Part shown: piece by piece, positions 11,982 through 20,982 of the stretch
Numbering within the stretch: position 1 is the first letter of the stretch
How the letters are laid out: each line of letters begins with the position of its first letter
NCBI GenBank assembly: GCA_023313575.1
Contig: JAJTTP010000002.1
Coordinates: 3,596,001 to 3,660,000 of the forward strand
Direction of reading: 5' to 3'
DNA: 64,000 nt
Source of the DNA: Eutypella sp. D-1
Lineage: Eukaryota; Ascomycota; Sordariomycetes; Xylariales; Diatrypaceae
Notes under the pieces: generated by a model
What the model saw: only the letters and a program-made list of their open reading frames with translations
What the model was told of the DNA's origin: nothing
Database searches by the model: none
Position numbers and translations under genes: made by a program

Positions 11982-13190
11982 CTAACTCCCCGCAGCGACC
12001 TCAGGGGTGTTATTATTATTGTTATTCTCATTTTTACTATTGCCCTTCCTGGGCTTCCTCTCCTCCTTCTCCTGCGCGAGATCGATGCCGAGACCAGCGA
12101 AGGCCTCGAAGAGGGCGCGCGCGACGTACTCGCCGGTATCGTAGCCGCCGACGCGGTGGCTGTCGGAGGAGCGGGCCTTGTCGAGGTGCGGGTTTTCGTA
12201 GCCCGCGGCTGCGCGCCCGCCGCCGCGGACTACGTAGCGTGTGGGCGTGAGATCTACCCCGCCGAACGGATCGTACGGCCGCGCCAGGTCCTCCTCCTCC
12301 TCCGCTGCGATCTTCGCTTTGTCCCGCAGCCCGCGGATCGAGAGTAAGTTGCTGCCGCCGCTGCTTGCACCCGTAGTAGGTAACGGGGTGCTGGCGCCAG
12401 AACTCGGAGCAGAGACAGCGCTGTCGTTGTTGCCGAGAGCGGACGGGAACTGCGAGCCGGCGATACGCGCGACCTGGGTCTTCTTGCGCGCGAGGATGCG
12501 CTTCTGGATATCGGCGGCCGAGGCCCCCGGCTCCCCGCGCGCAAGCGCCTCCATGACCTCATCACGGACCTTGGCCTCCTCCGCGCGCGCGCGCTCCTCC
12601 GCCTCCCGCTCCTCCTGCCGCCGGCGCCGCGCGGCATCGTTCTCGGCTTCCTGGCGCCGCAGGCGCTGGGCATCGGCTTCGCGGCCCCGTCGCCGGTTCG
12701 CTTCGATCTTCTCCTTGTGCGCCTGCTCGTGCGCGCGCAGCCGGTCCTCGGCGGCGCTGCGCGCGGCGTCCGCGCCGCTTACTAGGTCGAAGGTCAGGTC
12801 CTCTACTTCTTGCAGGTAGTTGTTGTAGTCGCGCAGGGACTCGAAGTCGTCGCGCGCCATGTTGAAGACGGCGGCGACGCGGCGGCGGATGTCGACTTCG
12901 CGCTCGACGGCTAGGTCTTCGAAGAACGCCGGTCGGAATCCCCGCTGTCGCAACGTCTTGGTGCAAGCTGCGTAGGGGCATTGTGCGGGCCCGGATCGGA
13001 AGATGTTCTCTACGCAGCTGTTGCACATCGAGTGGTAGCACTCTGGGTTGATCAGGAACTTCATCTCCGGGTGCAGGTACTTCCCCCGCTTGCACACGGG
13101 GCAGAATTGGTCCGGCATTATGGCGCCGGCGGAGGGCGCCGTCCCCATGGTGGAGTACGTGGAGGAGGTGAAGTCGGGTTTGCGGGACAT
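11982..13190 (-). CDS. tfb3: TFIIH/CDK-activating-kinase assembly factor (MAT1/TFB3), RING finger
   Basis: This TFIIH subunit tethers the CDK7-cyclin H (Kin28-Ccl1) kinase to the core complex in transcription initiation and repair. A single uninterrupted frame encodes 402 residues. The N-terminal RING finger uses C30, C33, C51, H53, C56, C59, C71 and C76; its last pair is spaced Cx4C, as I recall for yeast TFB3. The RING is followed by the MAT1 segment FFEDLAVEREVDIRRRV and the sequence FNMARDDFESLRDYNNYLQE, which match the family. A long charged coiled coil rich in Arg, Glu and Ala spans about 150-240. The C terminus carries a DPFGG motif and an Asn run just before the end. The gene is divergent from nudC with about 0.7 kb between start codons, so the two may share a promoter region. 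Confidence 0.93.
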   Translation of the reverse strand: MSRKPDFTSSTYSTMGTAPSAGAIMPDQFCPVCKRGKYLHPEMKFLINPECYHSMCNSCVENIFRSGPAQCPYAACTKTLRQRGFRPAFFEDLAVEREVDIRRRVAAVFNMARDDFESLRDYNNYLQEVEDLTFDLVSGADAARSAAEDRLRAHEQAHKEKIEANRRRGREADAQRLRRQEAENDAARRRRQEEREAEERARAEEAKVRDEVMEALARGEPGASAADIQKRILARKKTQVARIAGSQFPSALGNNDSAVSAPSSGASTPLPTTGASSGGSNLLSIRGLRDKAKIAAEEEEDLARPYDPFGGVDLTPTRYVVRGGGRAAAGYENPHLDKARSSDSHRVGGYDTGEYVARALFEAFAGLGIDLAQEKEERKPRKGNSKNENNNNNNTPEVAAGS

Positions 13191-13896
13191 CGTGGGGAGT
13201 TGCTGTCGCTGTAGCCTGGGGGGGACGGCGGTTGGCGGTGAGGGTTGCCGGTTGTTAGTTGGGTATCGGGAGGGACGTTTATGAGATTGGCTGAGGGAAA
13301 GTGGTTGAGGATCTTGTGTTCATTTGTGAAGAGATTTGAAAAGAGGGGAATGGTCCTCGTGTCCGCGGGTAGATACCTAGGTATTATTGTATTATGTTTG
13401 AGGTTAGATATTTGTAGTTGTAGAAGTAAGGGAGTGAAGCTCTGCCTGGTTGGCATGTGCAAGTACGTAAATACTTCTTAGCTGAAGGTACTCAGTTGTA
13501 GTTATGTACTTAATGCAGCTAACAGGGGTAACCTAGGTATGTAAATCCTTCCTATTATCCCTGTTGCTTTTATAAGCAGTTACATAGTTGTTAGGCTATC
13601 TTGCAGCTACCCCTCCCCCACCTAACTTATTACATTAGCGCTTCTGTGGTTATGTCAGGTCCCCCTGTAAGCCTTTCCCGCCTTCCACCTTCCAGACTAT
13701 TCGATAGAATTTTAGAATACTTCGCTTTCTTCTTCCTCTTTTTTTTCTATTCCTGCTCTTCCTCCCTCTCCAATCTCACCAAGATACTATAACTAAGATA
13801 CGTCCCGTCTGAGAACCATCTTCGCCGAGTGAATACCCTGTTCCTGAAACCCAATTTCACGAGAACCAGACCTAGGTATTTGAGATATCAATCATC
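13191..13896. promoter_or_regulatory. Divergent promoter region between tfb3 and nudC
   Basis: This 706-bp spacer separates two divergently transcribed start codons and must carry both promoters. A TACCTAGGTA palindrome lies at 13374-13383, and related AACCTAGGTA and GACCTAGGTA sequences occur near 13527 and 13869. A CT-rich tract with T-runs at about 13725-13775 lies upstream of nudC, as is common in fungal core promoters. The regulatory role is inferred from gene orientation. Confidence 0.6.
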
Positions 13897-14709
13897 ATGG
13901 CCGACAACGGTAAGTCAGCCACCCTCTTCTGTATAATGCCGTGCTATATCCTGCCAGCCTTCCATCCTACCCCGAGCATGGAAACAACAAGTCTAACTAG
14001 ATCGATCACCTGTTAACCCCCCTTCCAGATCCCACTCCCGAGCAAGAAGCCGCCGCCCGCGCCAAGGAGGCCGCCGAGCAGGAGGCCCTGCCTTACAAAT
14101 GGACCCAGACCATCGCCGACCTCGACATCACCCTCACCGTGCCCGGCAACCTGAAAGGCCGCGACATCGTCGTCGATATCCAGAAGACCAAGCTCAAGGC
14201 CGGCATTAAGGGCCAGGACCCCGTAATCGAAGTGCGTGATCTATCTATCTGTCTATCTATCTACCCGGATTACTTGCAGAGACTTGACTTGACACCCACA
14301 AACCGAACGAACGAACGAACGAAGAAACAGACAAACTAATCAACAAAAAAAAACACAGGGCGACCTCCCCCACGCCATCCGCACCGACGAGTCGACATGG
14401 ACGCTGACGGGCGCGCCGGACGGCACGAAAACCGTAGAGATCCACCTGGACAAGGCGAACAAGGCGGAGTGGTGGGCGCACGTGGTGACGGGGGCGCCCA
14501 AGATCGACGTCACCAAGATCCAGCCCGAGAACAGCAAGCTGTCGGACCTCGACGGCGAGACCCGCGGCATGGTCGAGAAGATGATGTTCGACCAGCGCCA
14601 GAAGGAGGCCGGCCTCCCCACCAGCGACGAGCAGAAGAAAATGGATATCCTCAAGAAGTTCCAGGACCAGCATCCCGAGATGGACTTTAGTAATGCCAAG
14701 GTGAGCTAG
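13897..14709 (+). CDS. nudC: Nuclear movement protein NudC (CS domain)
   Basis: NudC is a CS-domain co-chaperone needed for dynein/LIS1-dependent nuclear migration in filamentous fungi. Exons are 13897-13909, 14029-14231 and 14359-14709, giving about 188 residues, close to the usual fungal length. The very short first exon (13 nt) encodes MADN plus one base. The CS domain starts at [18 protein letters not shown] and includes [22 protein letters not shown] and [19 protein letters not shown]. The helical C terminus contains [20 protein letters not shown] and ends with [12 protein letters not shown], typical of NudC. The final codons GTG AGC TAG overlap a GTGAGC donor-like hexamer, so an extra 3' intron cannot be excluded. 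The second intron begins with CTAT/CTGT repeats. A retrotransposon has landed about 210 bp past the stop codon. Confidence 0.94.
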
Positions 14710-14915
14710 ATAAAGGTGGTTCACGGGCACAAGCACGAGCCGAGGAATGGCAATGGGTACGAAGAAAAATATATATGAATGGGAATGAAAATCGGCATGT
14801 TTACGAGATTCCGAACACGCACACATAGTCCCTAGCTCTACATCAAAAAAATACACCAAGCCCCTACGAAAGAGTTCCGGCATACAGACGGGGGCAAATC
14901 GATAAAAGACCCAAA

Positions 14916-14920
14916 AGAAA
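14916..14920. repeat. Target-site duplication, left copy (AGAAA)
   Basis: AGAAA directly precedes the TGTTGG start of the left LTR and is repeated exactly after the AACA end of the right LTR at 18273-18277. A 5-bp duplication is normal for LTR retrotransposon integrase. Confidence 0.85.
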
Positions 14921-15119
14921 TGTTGGTAGGTACGTACGTAAAGGAAAGAGATAATAATATAAAAGGTGGTGAGACTGGTGTTATATTCTGGTCTAAGGTC
15001 TATCTTTCTATCTAAGAGGGATACGGGCGAAGCCCGTATCCTTATATAAACGGGAGATAGGTATATAGGTATTTTTTACTAATATATAGGTTTATATTAA
15101 TAATTATTAATAATTAATA
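14921..15119. repeat. Left LTR of the outer element (clean 5' part, RIP-mutated 3' part)
   Basis: This LTR aligns without gaps to 18074-18272 at an offset of 3153. From 14921 to about 15060 it keeps C and G where the right copy has T and A. From 15072 to 15118 the relation reverses and this copy is the mutated one. It contains a 10-bp-arm hairpin at 15019-15041 followed at once by a TATATAAA box at 15043-15050. Confidence 0.88.
15019..15041. promoter_or_regulatory. Perfect hairpin with GCGAAGC core next to a TATA box in the LTR
   Basis: Arms GGATACGGGC (15019-15028) and GCCCGTATCC (15032-15041) flank a GAA loop. The central heptamer GCGAAGC is known as an exceptionally stable DNA mini-hairpin. 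TATATAAA follows at 15043-15050, so this may be part of the LTR promoter. In the right LTR the same site has lost several pairings through RIP-type changes. Confidence 0.7.
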
Positions 15120-15725
15120 TTTATTTTATTTTTTTTTCGTAATTAACTGATTACGAAATGCTATTAAAAAAAATAAAAATAAATAATTAAATAATAAACG
15201 TTAATATTATTACTCCCGTTTTATTTAACCCTTTAATTTTAAAATAATCTAATTATTTTTAATAAATATTTTTATAACCTTATTAAAAGTGGTTTTTATT
15301 ATAATATCGGCAAAATTATAAATATTATAAATTTATTAAATATTGTTAATTTTTTTATTTTTATAAAATTATCGTAATATTATTAAATTAATTATTAATC
15401 TTTTTTTATTAATATTACTTATTTATATTAAACATTAATATAAAAAGAAAAAATTAATATATAAAATTAATAAGGCCCGGGGGAGTAATAAATATGTTAA
15501 AATAATATTAAACGTATAATATAAAACATATTTTACGTTAAAACCTTAAATTATACCGTATATTTTATTAATTAAAATGTTATAAATAATACGTTTATAT
15601 TTAATAAATAATTAATAAATAATATTATTTTTAATATTTAATTTATTATTATAATCCTTTAATTTTTTATTATTTAAAATGATAAAATATCCGATTTATA
15701 AGCTTATATTTTTATTATTAATAAA
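15120..15725. other. RIP-mutated interior, left part
   Basis: About 600 bp of A+T-rich DNA has no usable reading frame. It contains one surviving GC patch at 15474-15485 (GGCCCGGGGGAG) that lacks both CpA and TpG, the dinucleotides RIP prefers, which may be why it survived. Confidence 0.75.
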
Positions 15726-16157
15726 TGTTATGACCGGTCGGGCCATTAGGCCTAATGGGGCTAACACAGCAAGAAAAGATCCCTAACTTAAGTTCTGGAG
15801 AAAAAGATAGCCACACTAAAGTAAGCCACATGCGCCACACGACCAGGAAAGATCGGTTAGATCGGTAATAATCCTAATAACGTTAGATCGTTATACTCGG
15901 ATGCGATTTTAACGATCTAATAATAATTACATATTCCAATGTTAAGAATAAAGGATATAAATAATATATAACTACGTTTATTACCTTTTTTTTAAATAAT
16001 TTTTAAACTTATTAATTTATAATATAATTTAATTACTTAAAACACCTTTTTTTTTATTATTACTAAACGTGATTATTTATTATTTAAAACCCTTAACACT
16101 CTTGCTAATATAAACCCCTTGACTGGATTAATAGTTTGGAATAAACCAGCCGTTATA
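15726..16157. repeat. Left LTR of the nested element
   Basis: This copy of about 432 bp is the less mutated of the two. It includes the exact 16-bp palindrome CCATTAGGCCTAATGG at 15743-15758 and a segment of about 40 bp near 16040-16085 that is absent from the other copy. Confidence 0.75.
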
Positions 16158-17587
16158 ATAAATAACTTATCGATAAATATATATAACTTTAATTTCGTAA
16201 AATTTAATTCGATATAATTAAATTTACGGTTTTTATTATTTATTTATTATTTAATCTTAATATTTAATACTTTAATTTTTTTAAAGCCGGGTTTAATATA
16301 TTATATTATTATAAAATAATCGAAAATAACTTTTAATTAATAAATAAAAACGATATAAGCTTTATGCGTTTATTATTTAATGTATTTTTTTATTAATTTT
16401 AAAAAAGGTATTTTTATATTTAAAAGTTTTAACTTTTCGGCTTATCCTTTTTATATAGTAATTACTTTATATTTACGTATAATAATTTATAAACCGTTAA
16501 AATTTTCGGTCGATCCGTTTTTTAATATTTTTTATAAATATATTTTAATTTTTATTTCGGTAAATACTTTATTTTTTAAAATTAAAAAATCCGTAATGCC
16601 GATATTAAATATATTATTTATTTAAAATCCCGTAATCCCGAATAGTTTTAAATCCGATATTAATAAATAAAGGTTAAAAGTTAATAACTTTATATATAAT
16701 TCTTATTAATAATATTATAAATAAGTTTTAAATTAATAAATACCTAATTTTATAAATCCGTATAATAATTTAATAATATGTAATAACGTTTTTTTAAGGT
16801 ATTTATTTTTTAATTCGGTAAATAATTATATAAAAATAATCCGTTATATTAATATTTTAAATTAAATATAAGCTATAATAATATTTCGTATTATAATTTT
16901 TATTCTTTTAAGCCGTAAAATAAAAGTTATTATTAAAATAAAACGTTAATTAGCTTATTAAATAATAAATGCGTAAATTATAATAAAAATTTTATTAAGG
17001 TTTCCGTAACTTTAAATAATTAATCGTAATTTTTTATATAACGATAAAATATTTTTACTTTTTATTTTACGAATTATTTTTAATTTAAAAATTATTATAT
17101 TTCGGTATATAATAATGTTATATATTTTAAGTTATAAAATGTTTTTTTTAAATAAAATATTTAATTTTTTAAGGTCGGAAATTTCGAATAATTTTTTAAA
17201 CGTTATAATCTTTTTATTTATTTTTAGTTTAAAAGTTAATACCTTATTGTTTTTTTCCTTAATATTAACGTATTAAAAATTTATTTATATTATTTTAACT
17301 TTTTTATTAAAGATAATTATTAACTTTTTTTAAATAAGGATTTTTTTTAATTAGGTATAAAGTTTAATATATAAGCTTTAAAAAGTTATTATATTTTTTA
17401 TTATTTTTAAATTTACCGTTATATTTTTATTAATTACCGTAATGACTTTAAATAAATTTTTCCATCTTTTTTTTTTATATAAATACCTTATTATTTAAAA
17501 AGAATAATTTTAAAAATATCTTTTATATATTCAGGTTATTTTTAATATTTAACGCATTTTAAACCGATTTTTATGCCTTAATTTTCT

Positions 17588-17980
17588 TATTATAACCGGT
17601 TAGGCCATTAGGCCTAATGGGGCTAACATAATAAGAAAAGATCCCTGACTTAAGTTTTAAAAAAAAAGATAGCCATATTAAAATAAGCCATATGCGCTAT
17701 ACAACTAAGAAAAGATCGGTTAAATCGGTAATGATTTTAACAATATTAGATTGTTATATTCGGATACGATCTTAACGATTTAATAATAACTATATATTTT
17801 AATGTTAGGAATAAAAAATATAAATAATATATAATTACGTTTATTACCTTTTTTTTAAATAGTTTTTAAGTTTATTAACTTATAATATAACTTAATTACT
17901 TATTACTTAAAACCTTAACACTTTTATTAATATAAACCCTTCGATTAGATTAATAGTTAAGAATAAGACTAGCCGTTATA
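17588..17980. repeat. Right LTR of the nested element
   Basis: This copy of about 393 bp is more heavily C-to-T and G-to-A changed than the left one, yet the 16-bp palindrome at 17605-17620 is intact. A few differences run the other way, so each copy was mutated independently. Confidence 0.75.
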
Positions 17981-18073
17981 TATTAACGTAAAAAAATTTT
18001 TAAGTTATTATAATAATAATTTTTTTAACTTTATTAATTTATATTATTATATTTATTTAATAATATTAATCAG

Positions 18074-18272
18074 TATTAATAAATACGTACGTAAAAGAAA
18101 AAAATAATAATATAAAAAGTAATAAAATTAATATTATATTTTAGTTTAAGGTTTATCTTTTTATTTAAAAAAGATACGGGTAAAGCCCATATCTTTATAT
18201 AAACGGGAGATAAGTATATAGGTACTTCTTACTGGTATGTGGGTCCATACCAGTGACCACTAATAACTAACA
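18074..18272. repeat. Right LTR of the outer element (RIP-mutated 5' part, clean 3' part)
   Basis: This is the mirror image of the left LTR: mutated from 18074 to 18213 and clean from 18225 to the end. The clean part has an inverted repeat, ACTGGTATG (18231-18239) and CATACCAGT (18246-18254), which is destroyed in the left copy. Confidence 0.88.
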
Positions 18273-18277
18273 AGAAA
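18273..18277. repeat. Target-site duplication, right copy (AGAAA)
   Basis: This is identical to the 5 bp preceding the left LTR at 14916-14920. Confidence 0.85.
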
Positions 18278-19068
18278 TGTATTAAAATACCCCAAAAAGG
18301 CAATGTAAATAAATACAAAATGTCAAGGGTGAAACGAATCGCCTAAACCACGAAATGAGGAAAACCAACCGACTAAAAATCAGTAGTTCACCAGAGGGGT
18401 AGTAGGTAGAGGCGTCAGAGAGCCCTTGTGTTCAGGGGGTAAAGAAACCCCCCCTTTTATTCTTGGAATCGCCAGTAATGACATAGCAGATTGGATCTCC
18501 CTTAAGAGAACCGCTACGCATCAATTGTCAGATAAGTGAGCGTTCCGTTTCGTCTGGGCTAAAGGGTGGCAAGAGTGGACCTGAGAAATCTTGATGATGA
18601 TACCTAAGGAGGTCTTTTATATAGAGGGAGAAGTTTGTGCCACGGCGGCGAATGTTTTGTTATCATGCCCCAGATAGATGTCCCACCTTCCTCTCCTACC
18701 TTACCTTGCTTTTTAACATCCTATCCTATCCTATGCTATTCATGCTTAGCTTTTGGGATAGACGAGATAGGATCTCGTTCGGTATCATCCATCCAGAGGT
18801 AGAATGGGTAGAGTTAGGACAACATAAGGAGCCTAGCTGAGACTATGACTGACTTTGACTTTAAGACAAGGCGGGGTCCCCTCCCAGGTAGTTCATCGTC
18901 ATCACAGAGAGTGCATACATAATATCTCACACGTAAATTTAAGAAGGGCAGAAAAAGAAGAAGAAAATGAGAACCGGAATAAAACTCACGCGTTAAGGCT
19001 CGAGCTAACCCGGTATGGCTTTGTTCTTGATCAGGGAAAGGGGGGATGGGATGCGATGAGATGGGGAT
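18278..19068. other. Intergenic region downstream of the URI-like gene
   Basis: About 790 bp of ordinary base composition lies between the retrotransposon's right target duplication and the stop codon of the minus-strand gene. I see no gene. There are TCCTATCC repeats near 18718-18732 and an A/G-rich stretch at about 18950-18970. Confidence 0.6.
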
Positions 19069-20982
19069 CTACGATCCAGCCAGCCTAGCAGCCTTAAACC
19101 GACTCACGCGCCTGGGCCCGCCCTCCTCCTCCTCCAGCGGACGCACGGCGCGCTCGTCCTCCCGCAGGAACCCGCCCTGCTTGTGGATCAGCCGGTTGCG
19201 CGCCCGGTGGTACTCCTCCGCTACCTGCTGCTGCACGAGGCTGGCGTCCAGCTCGTCTGGCTCCCGCACCTTCTGCGACGGCTCGTGCTCTAGCACCGAC
19301 GTCGCGAGGGTCCGGCCTTCTGGGCCTGAGGGCGCGAATTTTTGGTCTTGCTCGCTGGGCTGCTCTGGGACTAGTGGTATTCCCTGGAAGGTGGGCACGC
19401 CGCCGCCGCCGCCGCCGCCGCCGTGGGCGCGCTCCTTTCGGAAGCGAGATAGCTTCTTGTTCGGATTAGGGGTTGCTCCAGTCGTCCCGCCTGATCGCTC
19501 CATAACATCGGATAGGGGGTCAACCACTGCCTTGGTGACAGGTGCGGCCTGCGCTGAGGCTGGTGGCGGTGGCGGGGCGGTTTCCTCGGCGATATCGAGA
19601 GTCGGGGCAAATCGAACTCCTTTCTTGCCATTGCCATTGTCATTTGTGGATGGTATCATCGGCTTTTGCGTTTTGTCTCCCTCCTCGAGAAGCTGTTCCG
19701 AAGACGGTGGCTTCTCGTGTCTGATGGCGATCCGGCCAATGCCTTCCACGTCGTCGCCATCTTCATTGTCCGTACTGGGTTTCTCTGCGCCGAACGCCTG
19801 CTTGCTCAGGCGCTCTTTCAGCTCGAGCATCTGGCGTTTCCAGTCGTCATCGACCACGGCGTTCGTGGACCTCCCCCATTGGTCCTCGTCATCATCGTCC
19901 TCGTCGTCCTCATGGTAGAAATCCGAGTACTCGTCCGTGTCGATGTCGGAACCTTCCTCGAGGTTGAGCTCGGCTACTATGGGCGCCATCTCGTACTCCA
20001 TGGTCTCCTTGTTATACCGGATCATGTCTTCGCGCAGGGCGGCGTCCTCGGGCGAGTCGTCTGCCGGCATCACAGGGTCCTCTATGATCCCCTGCTCGTC
20101 CCTCGCTTTGCGTAATATCTCTACTAGGCGCTTCGAGGTCTCCGACTCGCCTTCGTCTCCTGATTTCGTATCCTCAGCAAAGCTCACGCCCTTCTTCTTC
20201 GGTGCGACCTCCGATTCTGTGCTCACATCCTGGGCCTTGAGTTCCTCTGTATTCTGTGAAGAAGTAAGCGAGGATGGTTTCGAGTCTTTGGTTGTATTGG
20301 GCGGTAAGGCCTGTTTAGATGAGGTCGGTTCAGATATCGCAGGAGGTTGTGAGAGGTCCCCAATCTCGGCTTCTTTGGTCGTTGACGTGTCACCATTTAT
20401 AGGTACGTCGTCTAATGATTCCGGGCCGTCCTCCGGAAGATCTTCTTCCTTTATCCCCATTTTCCCCAACGTCTCGAGGAGTTTCGACTGCGAGTCCCCT
20501 CCCGGAGTCCGAAGGTTATACGAGATGACGTTATCGTCATCGTCCAGCTCTTCCATAATTTCCATAATGGGCAGGCCATCCTCGTCGGTCGCGGCATCGG
20601 GATTGCTGACGACGGTGGCAGCAGCGAGTTTGTTCTGCGCCGTCTCCACCTGTTTCTCCAGGGTCTGTATGTTCTTGGTGACATAGTCCAATCGGTTGGT
20701 GAGGATGCTCTTAATCTGCTCCGGCTTCTTGGAGTCATTCTTGCCAAAAATCTCTACTAATTCCTTCTTTTCCACTAGTTTACCATGGAACCCTTCCCTT
20801 GTCCTGGAAAGGTCCTCGCGACTCGGTGATTGTGGCAACGCGTCCACGTCCTCCCGCAACGCCTCGTACTCGTCTTTCCATTGTCGCCAATGACTGAGCG
20901 CATTCGAAAGCTTTTCTATATTCTCCTCTAATAATTCGATGTGTCGCTCAAGAGTTGCGAAGCTATCCTTGGCTTCTGTCAT
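19069..20982 (-). CDS. URI/Bud27-like prefoldin-family protein (DUF3835 C terminus)
   Basis: URI/Bud27 is an unconventional prefoldin-like scaffold that helps assemble RNA polymerases and links to TOR signalling; that role is inferred from the family. The frame gives 637 residues from the ATG at 20982; an upstream extension lacks plausible sequence. The N-terminal prefoldin-like coiled coils include SFATLERHIELLEENIEKLS and a second helix with LDYVTKNIQTLEKQVETAQ. The middle is acidic and disordered, with a very acidic stretch SDFYHEDDEDDDDEDQ. A GGC/GCC microsatellite near 19400-19422 encodes a run of about eight glycines. The C terminus ends in RRVSRFKAARLAGS, matching the DUF3835 end motif SRFKAAR. 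It is divergent from the CCCH zinc-finger gene, with about 1.75 kb between start codons. Confidence 0.85.
   Translation of the reverse strand: MTEAKDSFATLERHIELLEENIEKLSNALSHWRQWKDEYEALREDVDALPQSPSREDLSRTREGFHGKLVEKKELVEIFGKNDSKKPEQIKSILTNRLDYVTKNIQTLEKQVETAQNKLAAATVVSNPDAATDEDGLPIMEIMEELDDDDNVISYNLRTPGGDSQSKLLETLGKMGIKEEDLPEDGPESLDDVPINGDTSTTKEAEIGDLSQPPAISEPTSSKQALPPNTTKDSKPSSLTSSQNTEELKAQDVSTESEVAPKKKGVSFAEDTKSGDEGESETSKRLVEILRKARDEQGIIEDPVMPADDSPEDAALREDMIRYNKETMEYEMAPIVAELNLEEGSDIDTDEYSDFYHEDDEDDDDEDQWGRSTNAVVDDDWKRQMLELKERLSKQAFGAEKPSTDNEDGDDVEGIGRIAIRHEKPPSSEQLLEEGDKTQKPMIPSTNDNGNGKKGVRFAPTLDIAEETAPPPPPASAQAAPVTKAVVDPLSDVMERSGGTTGATPNPNKKLSRFRKERAHGGGGGGGGVPTFQGIPLVPEQPSEQDQKFAPSGPEGRTLATSVLEHEPSQKVREPDELDASLVQQQVAEEYHRARNRLIHKQGGFLREDERAVRPLEEEEGGPRRVSRFKAARLAGS

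Larger units (their letters stand above)
15726..17980. mobile_element. Nested LTR-type element, RIP-degenerated
   Basis: Two long direct repeats (15726-16157 and 17588-17980), both starting TGTTATGACC or its RIP derivative and ending GCCGTTATA, bound about 1.43 kb of A+T-rich DNA. This is consistent with a second LTR retrotransposon inserted into the outer one. The interior (16158-17587) has no intact coding sequence; the 81-codon open frame near 16380 consists of AT-biased codons and is not a gene. No matching target duplication was found (ATAAA before, TATTA after), so the boundaries are approximate. Confidence 0.72.
14921..18272. mobile_element. RIP-degenerated LTR retrotransposon with a second element nested inside
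   Basis: Two 199-bp direct repeats with TGTT...AACA ends (14921-15119 and 18074-18272) are flanked by the 5-bp duplication AGAAA, which defines a complete LTR-bounded insertion between the convergent nudC and URI-like genes. The interior is extremely A+T-rich, and all aligned LTR differences are C/T or G/A transitions, which is the RIP signature. No gag-pol coding capacity survives. The interior not occupied by the nested repeat pair is only about 0.7 kb (15120-15725 and 17981-18073), so the original was either non-autonomous or internally deleted. No primer-binding site or polypurine tract is recognisable after mutation. Superfamily and transcription strand cannot be decided. Confidence 0.88.

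Noticed and set aside
16380..16625. An 81-codon open frame in the A+T-rich island
   Set aside because: It consists of Phe, Ile, Tyr, Lys and Asn codons produced by RIP-biased composition and matches no family. It lies inside the nested element's mutated interior.
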